From positions 62,001 to 126,000 of the forward strand of contig CAVSNH010000001.1 in the NCBI GenBank assembly GCA_963729275.1: a stretch of DNA of 64,000 nt, in the 5' to 3' direction. Source of the stretch: CAVSNH01 sp963729275. GTDB taxonomy: Bacteria; Actinomycetota; Acidimicrobiia; Acidimicrobiales; RAAP-2. Positions within the stretch are counted from its first letter, which is position 1. Every line of letters starts with the position of its first letter. The notes under the pieces are model-generated. The model did not search any database. It was not told where the DNA came from and saw only the letters and a list, made by a program, of their open reading frames with translations. The translations under genes and the position numbers were made by a program. Below are positions 1-10,764 of the stretch, piece after piece.

Positions 1-1
1 G

Positions 2-532
2 CTCGGTCGACCGCCAGTCGGCTCGGACCGCGCCGCCCGGAGCCTCGGCTGGCCGTCCAACTGGGCCTGGCACAACGGTCCCGTCGAGCGGCCCGGCGAG
101 GCCGTGATCTTCGACGTCGACGGTGTGCTGTCCGACGCCGTCGGACGCCAGCACTTCCTCGAGCGGGGACGGCGCGACTGGGACAGCTTCTTCGAGGCGT
201 GTGGCGACGACCCGGTCATCGAGGAGCTGGCCCGGGTCCTCGAACTCCTCGACGCCCGGCTTCAGGTCATCCTGTTGACCGGCCGGCCCATGCGCGTCCA
301 GCCCCAGACGCTGGCCTGGCTCGACCGCTACCGACTGCGCTGGGACCTCCTCGTCATGCGGGCCCGCGGCGATTACGCCCACGTCACCGCGTTCAAGCGC
401 GAAGCCGTCGACGAGCTACGGGACTACGGGTTCGACCTTCGCCTCGCCTTCGAGGACGACCCCAAGAACTTCGCCATGTTCCACGCCGAAGGCGTGCCCT
501 GCGTCTACATCCACTCGGGCTACTACGACTGA
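2..532 (+). CDS. HAD-like phosphatase domain protein, 5' partial
   Basis: The frame is open from the first bases of the window, so the true start lies upstream. The GTG at 104 is the Val of AVIFDVDGVL and is probably not the start. HAD motifs are visible: DVDGVL holds the nucleophile and acid/base Asp pair, LLTGRP gives the motif II Thr, a Lys (FKRE) follows, and FEDDPKNFAMF is the acidic motif IV. This arrangement with a very short cap resembles the phosphatase domain of polynucleotide kinase 3'-phosphatase-like proteins, but the substrate is unknown. It ends at TGA 530-532, about 90 bp before the next gene on the same strand. Confidence 0.75.
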   Translation, partial: LGRPPVGSDRAARSLGWPSNWAWHNGPVERPGEAVIFDVDGVLSDAVGRQHFLERGRRDWDSFFEACGDDPVIEELARVLELLDARLQVILLTGRPMRVQPQTLAWLDRYRLRWDLLVMRARGDYAHVTAFKREAVDELRDYGFDLRLAFEDDPKNFAMFHAEGVPCVYIHSGYYD

Positions 533-622
533 CAGCTCGTCTTTTGGGCATTCACTCTCGGCCTGATCTCCGGGAACCTCACCGTGCCCTCGGGAGTCTG
601 ATCCCTCTGGGAGGTTCCGACT

Positions 623-1690
623 GTGCGCGTGGATCAAAAATCGAGGGCCCGTGGGCCGGGGTGGGGGCCCGCCGCAGCCGTCCTCGTGGTCATGACCGCC
701 TTGATGTCGGTCACTCCGGCCGCCGGGGCGACGACTTCGGACGTTCCGACCCCCACCATCGCGGTTGCACCGGTGGCGCCACGGGTGGTCGACGGTCGCT
801 TCGTGTCGGTCGTCGCTTTGGACGGGGGTGCGCTCACCGTCCGTCCGTCGCCGGGTCGGCTGCGTCCAACGGGCGATGCCGGCAAGACCGAGACTCAGGC
901 CTGGGCCACCGGACAGATCATGGGCTACCGCGCCCAGGTTTTCGGCTTCGGCGTAGTCACCATCCGTGCTCGTCGCGCCGGCATCCCGAGAGTGCGCAAC
1001 TTGCCGGCGTGGGTGGCCTTGGCCACCGACGCCGAGGCCAGCTTCGGTTGCCCGATGATGCGCGTCTCGCCGGAGCCTTCCCTCGGCTCTCCCGAGCCCG
1101 CGCTGGCGTCGCCGGGCGAGGCCGCGGTCATCATCGGCTCGGCAAGGCCGAGGCTCGCCCTGGTGTACAAGGCCCGCAGCGACCCGTGCGGAACCGTCGT
1201 CCCGGCGACGCTGACCCAGGCGCTGGAACGGCTTTCGATCCCGTGGACGGCCACCGGACCGGTGACGGACCAAGTGCTGCCGGTCAGGGCCATCCTCCCG
1301 GAGTGTGGCAGCCTGGCCGGCATCGCCTCCGGAGGATCGGCGTCGGCCATGTCCGTCACCCTCTACGCGGTCGTGCCGGAGACACCGTCGGCTCGCTCCT
1401 GTGCGCCGGCCCACGCCATCGACGAGGCAGTCGTCCTCGGACCGGTCGGAGCCCCGGGCGCACCGCCACCGCTCGTCGGTCCCGACACTCAGATCCTGCA
1501 CGGGACGACCGGGCCGGTCCCGGTCGTCACCTCTACCTCAGAGAGCCCTCAGTCGACGCTGCCGGCGCCCTCTGGAGACGGCGACGCTCGCCTGTCGGGC
1601 TGGGAGCAGGTCGCGGATCAGATGACGAGGGAACCCGACGTCCTGATATTGGGACCAGCCGCCAGAGGACATCCGTTGGGCCGCGCATAG
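623..1690 (+). CDS. Secreted protein of unknown function
   Basis: 355 aa from a GTG start with GGGAGG eight bases upstream. Residues about 17-37 form a hydrophobic signal sequence ending in PAAGA, so the protein is probably exported by Sec. The mature part is rich in Ala, Pro, Val and Ser, has several Cys (for example in FGCPMM, DPCGT, PECGS, RSCAP) that could form disulfides, and ends in a Pro/Ser/Thr-rich low-complexity stretch. I recognise no enzymatic motif. Its 3' end faces the minus-strand lnt-like gene. A long overlapping frame at 199-1728 is Arg/Pro-rich and looks like a codon-bias shadow. Confidence 0.6.
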   Translation: MRVDQKSRARGPGWGPAAAVLVVMTALMSVTPAAGATTSDVPTPTIAVAPVAPRVVDGRFVSVVALDGGALTVRPSPGRLRPTGDAGKTETQAWATGQIMGYRAQVFGFGVVTIRARRAGIPRVRNLPAWVALATDAEASFGCPMMRVSPEPSLGSPEPALASPGEAAVIIGSARPRLALVYKARSDPCGTVVPATLTQALERLSIPWTATGPVTDQVLPVRAILPECGSLAGIASGGSASAMSVTLYAVVPETPSARSCAPAHAIDEAVVLGPVGAPGAPPPLVGPDTQILHGTTGPVPVVTSTSESPQSTLPAPSGDGDARLSGWEQVADQMTREPDVLILGPAARGHPLGRA

Positions 1691-1807
1691 AGCAGGTGCG
1701 CAGCGGTTTCCGGCAAAGGATCCAGTGACGGGCGTCGGTCGCTGGTGCGAAATTGAGGTTCATCGTCGGGGACGCTGACCAGGGATCGGTGCGGCCCCGC
1801 CAGTCGT

Positions 1808-3538
1808 TCAGCGATAGGCCGGCCGATCGCCCCCGTTCCGGCGCCAGGCGACGAGCCATCCCAGCACCAACGCGACACCCCCGATGATCAGCATCGGCAG
1901 GTCACCGCCGCCTGCGTAGGGTGTCATTCCCCGCCGCAAGGCGAGGTCGGCGAAGACCACCTGGCGCGCACCGAGCACGGACCGGGACAGGAGCGTTCCT
2001 TGGTTGGTGATGGCTGCGCTGTAGCCGGTGGGGGAGGCCTGCAGGAGGTCGCGGCCCTCTTCGACGGCCTGCACCTTGGCGGCGGCGACCTCTTGGGTCG
2101 GCACCTGGGAGGTGGCGTACGACGAGGTGTTGGTGGGCACGATGAGGAGCTCGGCGCCGGCTCGCACCGGAGCACGCCCCCGGTCGGCGTAGAAGACCTC
2201 GTAGGAGACCATGGCCCCGAGCGGTCCGGCCGGTGTGGAGAGGAGGCCGTCGCCCGTCCCGGGGATGGCGTCACGAGGGACGGCCGACAGGTTGGCAATG
2301 TGCGAGAAGAGTCCCCGGAAGGGCACGTACTCACCGAAGGGGACGCGGTGCACCTTTTCGTAGCGGTCGACCAGTCGCCCATCGGGCCCGAAGGCCACGA
2401 TCTCGTTGCGGAAGGTGGTGGGCGACACGTCCTCGGTGACCCCGACGACCAGGGTGGTATGCAGCTGCCGGGCCAGGGTGGAGAGCGCCACTTCCTCGGG
2501 CGACCCGTCGAGAGGGCCGTCGAGCGACACCACGTCTTCCGGCCAGAGCACGAGCTCCGGGTTCTTCCCACCGTCGATGAAGGCCATCTCGTGGGTGGCG
2601 GCTACCTGCGCAACGAGGACGCTGGCCGGGGCCACCTCGGAATTGTGGAACCCACGCTTTCCGCCGCCCTGGATGGCCGCCACCGCAACGTGGCCGATGG
2701 GCGGGCCACCGTCGGGAAGGTGGTCGGCAACCACCACCGACCCGATCAGGACGACGAGGCACAGTGCGCCGAGGGAAAAGAGCGACCCGAGCCCGGCGAG
2801 CGCTCCCCGAGCCAGCCCGTCGCCCGAGCCCAGCGCCCACTGGCTCTTGGAGAAGACGCGGGACCGGTGGCCGTCGCGCATGGACCGGACCACCCATTCG
2901 GCCAGCGCGGCCAGGCCGACCCCGCCGACGTACACCGCGGCGGTCAGCGCCAAGGGACCGCCGAGGCGGGCCAGGCCGAGAACGGGCCCACCAGCCTGGC
3001 CGAGGAACACCCCGCCGAGTGGGAGGCCGCCGAACGGCCATGTCATGCGCAGCGCCTCGACGAGGGTCATGGCCGCCGGGAAGCAGAGGACCCGGGCCAC
3101 GAGCGGGCCACGCGGCACCACCAGCGCAGCGAAGGCGAAGTAGGCGGCGGACACGATGATGAGAGCGATGGCCCCGATCAGGGTGAAGGCCTGGGCCCAC
3201 ATGAGGCCGGGCCCGTAGCAACCGAGCCCGACGAGCAGTCCGGCCCACCAGCGGGTCCGCGGCCGCAGGCCCCCGAGCCGCCAAAAGAAGAGGCCGGCGG
3301 CGGGGAAGGCCAGCACCCAGAATCCCCATGGAGGAAGCGAGAGAGCGAGGCCTACGCCGGCGGCCAGGCAAGGGAGGGCCACCGCTCCCCGTCGGGGGGC
3401 CAGCGACGAATGGCGTCGGTGGGTGATCCGCACCGTCGAGGGATGCCAGTCGGGACGGGCCGTCCGGGGCTCGGCGGCCGGCCGGCTGCTGATGGACGGA
3501 CCACCGCGGGAACCCCGGTCGGTTGGCTCCGTGGTCAT
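1808..3538 (-). CDS. lnt: Apolipoprotein N-acyltransferase-like protein, catalytic Cys replaced by Ser
   Basis: 576 aa. Several N-terminal membrane helices (about residues 50-270) are followed by a nitrilase-like periplasmic domain and a C-terminal helix near 553-568, the Lnt layout. Lnt adds the third acyl chain to lipoproteins. The catalytic Glu (LWPED, E334), Lys (YEKVHRVP, K395) and loop Glu (FGEYVP, E403) are present. At the position of E. coli Cys387 (CYE) this protein reads SYE (Ser445, codon TCC, minus strand 2206-2204). A Ser there should abolish classical Lnt chemistry. The ATG overlaps the hemG stop by four bases (ATGA), so it is the last gene of the heme operon and probably translationally coupled. 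Confidence 0.85.
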   Translation of the reverse strand: MTTEPTDRGSRGGPSISSRPAAEPRTARPDWHPSTVRITHRRHSSLAPRRGAVALPCLAAGVGLALSLPPWGFWVLAFPAAGLFFWRLGGLRPRTRWWAGLLVGLGCYGPGLMWAQAFTLIGAIALIIVSAAYFAFAALVVPRGPLVARVLCFPAAMTLVEALRMTWPFGGLPLGGVFLGQAGGPVLGLARLGGPLALTAAVYVGGVGLAALAEWVVRSMRDGHRSRVFSKSQWALGSGDGLARGALAGLGSLFSLGALCLVVLIGSVVVADHLPDGGPPIGHVAVAAIQGGGKRGFHNSEVAPASVLVAQVAATHEMAFIDGGKNPELVLWPEDVVSLDGPLDGSPEEVALSTLARQLHTTLVVGVTEDVSPTTFRNEIVAFGPDGRLVDRYEKVHRVPFGEYVPFRGLFSHIANLSAVPRDAIPGTGDGLLSTPAGPLGAMVSYEVFYADRGRAPVRAGAELLIVPTNTSSYATSQVPTQEVAAAKVQAVEEGRDLLQASPTGYSAAITNQGTLLSRSVLGARQVVFADLALRRGMTPYAGGGDLPMLIIGGVALVLGWLVAWRRNGGDRPAYR

Positions 3539-5106
3539 CGCCCGGCCGGCGCCCGGGTCCCCCCGGCGGCACGTGCGTCGAGGAGCCGGCGGGCGGCGTC
3601 GCGGCCGCTGCCGATACAGGCCGGTACGCCCACCCCGCGGTAGGTGGCGCCGGCCACGGCCAGGCCCCCGACCGCGTCGACGTCCTCCATGATGTGCGCC
3701 ACCCGTATCAAATGGCCCACCTCGTACTGCGGGAAGGCCGCCGGCCAGCGGGTGACCCGGGCCTCGAAGGGGGCGGTGGCGGTCGCCGTGCCCAGCATGA
3801 CGGCAAGCTCACCGGTGGCCGCAGCCACGAGCTCGGCGTCGTCGAGGTCGGCGTGGCGGTTGTCCCCGTGACGGCCAACCGACAGCCGCACGAGGTCGTC
3901 TCCGGGGCGGGCGAGATGTGGCCACTTGCGGTCCAGATAGGTGCAGGCGGTGGTCAGCGGGAGGCGGTCGTCGACCAAAGAGGTACGCGGCACGAGGAAC
4001 CCGGTACCTGCCCGCTCACCGACGGTGCCGGGTGGGAGGGCCAGGGTGACGGTGGCCACCGAGGCGTGGCCGATGGCGCTCAGCAGGCCGGCGGCCAGCG
4101 GTGCCAGAGGCGCCAGTAAGACGGCTGTCTCCCTGGCGGGAACGGCGAGGACGACAGCATCAGCCTCGAGCACCGAGGGGTGGGCGCCATTGCCGTTTGC
4201 GCTGGTGCCGGCGTTGCCGGTGTCGTTGCCGTTGGCGCCGTCGCCGTCCGGGGACGCCCCGACACCACTCCTCCTCTGAGAATGAAGCGAGAGGGCGAAG
4301 CGCCGCCTCTTGCCGCCACCCGCTACCCGTTCGACGGCATCGACCCGCACGCCTCGCCGGAGATGGACCCCCCGCTCAGTCAGGGCCGTGGCCAGGCGCT
4401 CGGCCAGGCTGGCCGCCGAGCTGCGGAGCGAGAGGAAGATGGGCGACGACGGGTCGGCGGGTGGCTGTGTTCGCCGGAGCTGGCGCATGAGACTGCCCGG
4501 TTGGTGGTCGGCGGCGATCAGCAATGGGAACAGGGCGGCGGCGCTCAGCTCGTCGGCCGAGCCAGCGTGGATCCCACCGACGAGGGGATCGACCAGTCGT
4601 TCCACCACTGGTCGACCGAGCCGGCTCCCCACGATGTCCCCGACCGACTGGTCACCGATGGTGGGCGCCGACCGCCGGTGGGGCCGGACGAGGTCGACGG
4701 CCTCGGCCAGGGACTCGGTCGGCGAGAGGACGCCCGAGCGAGCGAGGGGCGACCACCGCGTGGGCACGCCCAAGTTGAGCGAGGTGGGAAGCCGCCGCAG
4801 CCGGCCCCGGGCCCAGACCGACGCGCCGGTCGCTCCGGGATGGACGAGGTCGTCGTGGAGCCCGAGCTCGTCGCACAATGCGACCGCCTCCGGCCGGCGG
4901 GCCACGAAAGCGTCGGCCGCCAGGTCGACCATGCGCCCGGCGAAGGAGCCGGCCGCCAACCGCCCGCCGACGTGGTCGTCGGCCTCGAGCACCCAGATCG
5001 TCGGGGCGGCGCCGCCGGGTGCGGTCTGGCTCACGACCTCCCACGCCGCAGCCAGACCGGCGATACCACCACCCACGATGGCAATCGCCGGGCCCTTGTC
5101 AGCCAT
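3535..5106 (-). CDS. hemG: Protoporphyrinogen/coproporphyrinogen III oxidase (HemY/CgoX type)
   Basis: 523 aa FAD-dependent amine-oxidase-fold protein that oxidises coproporphyrinogen III (or protoporphyrinogen IX) late in heme synthesis. The dinucleotide motif IVGGGIAGLAAAWE is at residues 10-23, followed by EADDHVGGRL, and the C-terminal FAD motif region contains GLAVAGATYRGVGVPACIGSG. The chosen ATG at 5106 directly precedes the FAD motif and overlaps the hemH stop by eight bases; the frame stays open further upstream but only through hemH. Residues about 265-312 are an Arg- then Gly/Asn-rich low-complexity insertion. In actinobacteria this enzyme normally works with HemH and HemQ in the coproporphyrin branch; HemQ is not in the window. 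Confidence 0.9.
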   Translation of the reverse strand: MADKGPAIAIVGGGIAGLAAAWEVVSQTAPGGAAPTIWVLEADDHVGGRLAAGSFAGRMVDLAADAFVARRPEAVALCDELGLHDDLVHPGATGASVWARGRLRRLPTSLNLGVPTRWSPLARSGVLSPTESLAEAVDLVRPHRRSAPTIGDQSVGDIVGSRLGRPVVERLVDPLVGGIHAGSADELSAAALFPLLIAADHQPGSLMRQLRRTQPPADPSSPIFLSLRSSAASLAERLATALTERGVHLRRGVRVDAVERVAGGGKRRRFALSLHSQRRSGVGASPDGDGANGNDTGNAGTSANGNGAHPSVLEADAVVLAVPARETAVLLAPLAPLAAGLLSAIGHASVATVTLALPPGTVGERAGTGFLVPRTSLVDDRLPLTTACTYLDRKWPHLARPGDDLVRLSVGRHGDNRHADLDDAELVAAATGELAVMLGTATATAPFEARVTRWPAAFPQYEVGHLIRVAHIMEDVDAVGGLAVAGATYRGVGVPACIGSGRDAARRLLDARAAGGTRAPAGR

Positions 5107-6051
5107 GGCCGGTTCTCGGGGCGCGGCTGGTGGCAGGGCCGGTCTCGGCGTGGGCGGTCTTCGCCTCGCCGGACACTTGCTCGTCGGCTGCCTGGACGGC
5201 GCGGGCGAGCACATCCACGAAGCGAGGATCGTCGTTGAGGGACGCCGTCCGGGCGAAGGCCAGGCGGTGGGATGTGGCCACACCGGCTGCCTCGACGTCG
5301 AGGTCGTAGAGGATCTCGAGGTTGTCGGCCACGAATCCGACCGGACAGACGACCACGGCCGTCGCCCCCCGCTCAGCCACCCGGTCGATCTCGTCGGTGA
5401 GGCTCGGACCGAGCCACACATCGGGGGTCCGGCCCGCGCTCTGCCAGGCAACCGACGCTTCGGCTCCGCCCGCCTCGAGGCCGAGAGAGGTCGCCACCGC
5501 AGCGGCCGACTCGCTCACCTGACGGGGATAGGGGTCGTCATCACCCAGGGCCCCTTCGGGGAGGCTGTGGGCGGTGAAGAACACGGCCACCTTCCGGCGC
5601 GAGGCCAGGTCGATCGATGAGATTGCCGACGCCGTGCGCTCGGACAGAAGGTCGGAGAAGCCTTCCACGTGGTGCCACGAACGCACGCCTACAAAGTCGA
5701 CGCCGGCCTCGGCGGCGACGTCCGAAGCCCGGTCGAGGTATGAGGCCACGGAGAACGAAGACTCGTGCGGGGTGAGCACGATGCCCACCACGCGACCCAG
5801 GCCGGCGGCGACAAGGTCGGCCATGCCTTCTTCAATGCGCGGCTCGACGTGTTTGGCCCCGTAGGCGACCAGGTAGCGACCGGGCGCCCGCGCCTCGAGC
5901 TCGTGGGACAGGGCGGTGACCTGCGACCTGGTGATCTCGGCCAGTGGTGAGAGCCCGCCGATGGCCCGATAGCGGTCCTCGAGCTCGGCCAGGAGCTTGG
6001 CCGTTGGCGGGCGACCCCGCCGAATGGAGGTGTAGAAGGGCTCGATACCGG

Positions 6052-7320
<1,269 letters not shown>

Positions 7321-7513
7321 GCGACGTCTCCGCAGTCCCCGCAGCCGTCGCCATCACGCCTGAGTCTACGAGGGGGCGATCCACCTGGGCCGACAGCCTG
7401 CGGGTCGGCGGGGAGGGATTGACCGCGAATCCGGGGGTCGGCTCTGGCCCCTAAAATAGAAAGTTCTCCCAAGGGCGGCCGCCGACGATGTCGGCCGCCG
7501 GATCGGAGGTTGG

Positions 7514-9900
7514 GTGGAGTCCGAGATCACGGCTGAGCAGCGATTCGTCGACACGGCCTACGAGCGTCTCGACGCCATGCGGGCGGACGCCCAGTCGATG
7601 ATGGAGGGCGTGCTCGACCTCGGACGGGGGGGGACTTTCCAGTCCCGTACCGAGCGGGACGTCATCGTCCGTACGAGCTTGGCGCGACTCGAGCAGCTGG
7701 ACATCGGCGACCAGGCGTTGACCTTCGGGCGGATCGACCAACGGCGAGACGGGGACCGGGCTGACCACAGCGCCACGAACGGGCCAGACCACGGCGCGCA
7801 CTGGGGCAGCGACGGCGCAGGCGATGGAACCAATGGAGCCGACGGGTCGTGTGGGGCGTCCACGGCGTCCACGGCAGCCACGGCGCCGGACATCGAGACC
7901 TTCCACATCGGTCGCCTGGCCGTCCACGGGCCCGACCAAGAGCCACTGGTCGTCGACTGGCGGGCTCCGGTGGCCGCCCCCTTCTACCGGGCGACTGGAC
8001 GCGATCCCCTCGGCCTCGTGCTGCGCCGGCACCTCGCACTCGATGGCCGGCGGGTCGTGGGCGTCGAGGACGAGCGCTTCGGCCTGGGTGACGACGTTGA
8101 CGCCACCCCCGGCGACCTCGGTGCCGACGAGCCGGCGGACAGCCTGGAGCGCGCACACGGAGCGCTCCTCGAGGGCGACCTCCCATCGGCGGACCCGCGT
8201 CGCTGCTGGCGGCCCTCGGTCGGGCGCGGTCGGGGTTCATGCGAGACATCGTCTCGACCATCCAGGCCGAGCAGGACGAGATCATCCGGTCGCCCCTCAG
8301 CGGGGTGCTCCTCGTTCAGGGCGGCCCGGGGACGGGTAAGACGGCGGTGGCGCTGCACCGGGCGGCCTACCTCCTCTACACGCACCGCTTTCCTCTCGAG
8401 CGTCAAGGGGTGCTGGTGGTAGGCCCCAACCCGCTCTTCCTGCGCTACATCGAACAGGTGTTGCCGTCGCTCGGGGAAACCGGGGTCACGCTCTCCACGG
8501 TGTCCGGCCTCGTCTCGGAAATCCGAGTACGGGCCGAGGGTCCGGCCGAAGTGGCGCGGCTCAAGGGCGACGTGCGCATGGCCAAAGTCATCGCCCGGGC
8601 CGTCGTCACACGCCAGCGTCCGCTGGCGGAGGACGTCGCCGTCCCCTATGGCGCTCTCCTGCTCCGACTGACGGCGGCCGACAGCCGCCGCATCGTCGAG
8701 GCCGTGCGCCGCCGTCCCGGCACCCACAACGCGCGTCGCCGTGTCGTCGAGCACACTGTCGCCCAGTTGCTGGCGGCGCGGGCGCGCCAAAGCCAGCAAC
8801 GCTTCGGGATCGGTGATCCCGAAGTGGTCAGCTCGTTCCCGGGCTACGAAGACCCCGCCGACCTGGCGGACGACGAGTTCGACTTCGAGGACTTCTCGCG
8901 CAAAGTTCGGCGCGTTCCCGAGCTCGCCGTCGCCCTCGATCGCATGTGGCCTCGACTTTCACCCCACGAGCTGCTCCACGACCTCTACGGCGCGCCGCCC
9001 CTGGTGGCTGCCGCCTCTCGTGGCATTCTCGACGATGACGAGCAGGCACTGCTCTACCGGCCGCGCTCGACCTCGTTCGATGACGTCGAATGGACGGCGG
9101 CCGATGCCGCCCTGGTCGACGAGGCGCGCCACCTGCTCGGCCCGCGTCACGCCGGTGCCGACGATGTGCGTCGGTACGGCCACATCGTGGTCGACGAGGT
9201 GCAGGACCTCTCCCCCATGCAGCTCCGCATGCTCACCCGGCGGTCCCTGTCGGGCTCGATGACCGTGGTAGGTGACATCGCCCAGGCCACCGCCCCGTGG
9301 GCGCCCGCCTCATGGTCGGAGATCACCGAACACCTTCCCAACCGCAAGCCGACTCGGACGGTCGAGCTCACGGTGAGCTACCGGACGCCGGCCGAGGTGC
9401 TGGCCGTGGCCGGTCGGATCCTGTCCCTCGTGTCACCCGAGTTGTCGCCGCCGCAGCCGGTGCGTCGCGTCGGTGAGGAGCCTCGCCTCGTCCCCGTCCG
9501 CTCCGAGATCGAGGGGGCCGAGCCCAATGATCGGGACACTGCCCGGGTGGTCGCCGAGCTGGCGGCGGCCGAGGTGGCCGCAGTGGGTGAGGGCCGGGTG
9601 GCGGTGCTGGCCCCCGAACGGCTCCTGCCGGTCATCGCCGAGGGGCTGCGGGCCGCGGGGTTGCCGGCCGTCGACGCCCGTGATCGGCGCACCTCACTGT
9701 CCGAGGAGCTCGTGATGGTGGCGACCGAGGGTGCGAACGGGATCGAGTTCGACTCCGTCGTCGTGGTCGAGCCCGGCCTCATCGCCGGTGAGACGGCACG
9801 TGGGCTGCGGACCCTGTATGTCGCGCTTACCCGCCCCACGCGCCGGCTGACCGTCGTCTACCGCTTGCCACCTCCAGCCCCGCTCCTCGCCGCTGGCTGA
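7514..9900 (+). pseudogene. helD: HelD-type RNA polymerase-associated ATPase, frameshifted
   Basis: Two overlapping frames make one UvrD-like superfamily 1 protein. The 5' frame (7514 to about 8190) carries the N-terminal region, for example LVVDWRAPVAAPFYRA. The 3' frame (from about 8190 to 9900) continues with SLLAALGRARSG, MRDIVSTIQAEQDEIIRSP, Walker A GGPGTGKTAVALH, the Walker B-like segment HIVVDEVQDLSPMQ, GDIAQAT, VSYRTPAEV and a C-terminal YVALTRPTRRL motif. HelD proteins remove stalled RNA polymerase from DNA and some give rifampicin tolerance. The switch needs one missing base near 8175-8195. A low-complexity Asp/Gly/Ala/Thr segment (about residues 77-125) interrupts the N-terminal domain. 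The GTG at 7514 follows GGAGG. Either a real pseudogene, a programmed shift, or a sequence error. Confidence 0.85.
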
Positions 9901-10109
9901 ACAGGGCGGCGGCGCCGACCGACGGCCCGGCCGGCGTGTTGCTGCGGCCACCAGGGAGCAGATGGCGTCGACCCGACGCCGACCCGGGCAACCGGGGTGG
10001 GTCGGGCCGGAATGGGGCCCTTGGAGCCCGGGATCATGGGCGCGACCTCGGCCTTTTCCGACCCGGATGAGTTGGCTCTTCTCGCCGCCGTTGAGCTAAG
10101 AATACGGCC

Positions 10110-10715
10110 GTGACCCTGGCCGCCGACGCCCCCGTCGCCGCCGTCCGCCACCGCCCGGACAAGCCGTCCCTGCTGGCCGTCGGGGTGATCATCTGGCTCG
10201 GCTCCGAGGTCATGTTCTTCAGCTCGCTGTTCGCCGCCTTCTTCACTATCCGAGCCCACGCCTCGGTGTGGCCGCCGCCTGGCGCCCACCTCGACGTCGT
10301 GCGAGCCGGCATCTTCACCGCCATCCTGGTGTCCTCGAGCTTCACCATGCAGAAGGCCGTCTTCGACCAGGAGAAGGGGCTCCGAAGCAGCGCCAAGAAG
10401 TGGATCTGGGCCACCTTCGTGCTGGGCGCCATGTTCGTGTCCAACCAGTTCTACGAGTGGATCACGCTCTCGCACAACCCGGCGACCGACCCGACCCACA
10501 CCGCCTACGGTTCGCTCTTCTACATCATGAGCGGGCTCCACGGCCTGCACGTGACCCTCGGGCTGGTGGCCATGCTCTTCCTCCTCGGGCGGCTCAAGGG
10601 GCCGAAGGGCGACCCCGGGGAGACGGCGGTATTCCAGGGCGTCAGTTACTACTGGCACTTCGTCGACGTCGTCTGGGTCGGCCTCTACTCCTGCCTGTTC
10701 CTCCTCCACACCTAG
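10110..10715 (+). CDS. ctaE: Cytochrome c oxidase subunit III
   Basis: 201 aa, GTG start. Five-helix COX III of the actinobacterial aa3 oxidase; the usual motifs are present: IIWLGSEVMFFSSLFAAFF in helix 1, SGLHGLHVTLG, and the terminal HFVDVVWVGLYSCLFLLHT. It forms part of the membrane-embedded bcc-aa3 supercomplex. It heads the ctaE-qcrC-qcrA-qcrB cluster as in other actinobacteria; the catalytic subunits ctaC-ctaD lie 24 kb away on the other strand. The stop TAG sits inside the first copy of an 18-bp near-repeat whose second copy lies at the qcrC start. Confidence 0.95.
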   Translation: MTLAADAPVAAVRHRPDKPSLLAVGVIIWLGSEVMFFSSLFAAFFTIRAHASVWPPPGAHLDVVRAGIFTAILVSSSFTMQKAVFDQEKGLRSSAKKWIWATFVLGAMFVSNQFYEWITLSHNPATDPTHTAYGSLFYIMSGLHGLHVTLGLVAMLFLLGRLKGPKGDPGETAVFQGVSYYWHFVDVVWVGLYSCLFLLHT

Positions 10716-10764
10716 ATCGGCAACGTCCCTTCAACGAGATCGGCGACCTCCTCCACACCCAGAT
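10700..10764 (+). repeat. 18-bp near-perfect direct repeat spanning the ctaE/qcrC junction
   Basis: CCTCCTCCACACC(T/C)AGAT occurs at 10700-10717 and again at 10747-10764, differing at one base. The first copy encodes the ctaE terminus LLHT plus TAG; in the second the TAG reads CAG and is followed at once by the possible qcrC ATG. It looks like a local duplication. Confidence 0.8.

Noticed and set aside
199..1728. Long Arg/Pro-rich plus-strand frame (509 aa) and similar long antisense frames elsewhere (2000-3643, 39874-41238, 56695-58452)
   Set aside because: Composition typical of out-of-phase reading in very GC-rich DNA; each overlaps a gene with clear family motifs.
7410..7460. TTGACC and TAAAAT as a promoter for helD
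   Set aside because: Spacing of 27 bases is too long for a standard promoter.
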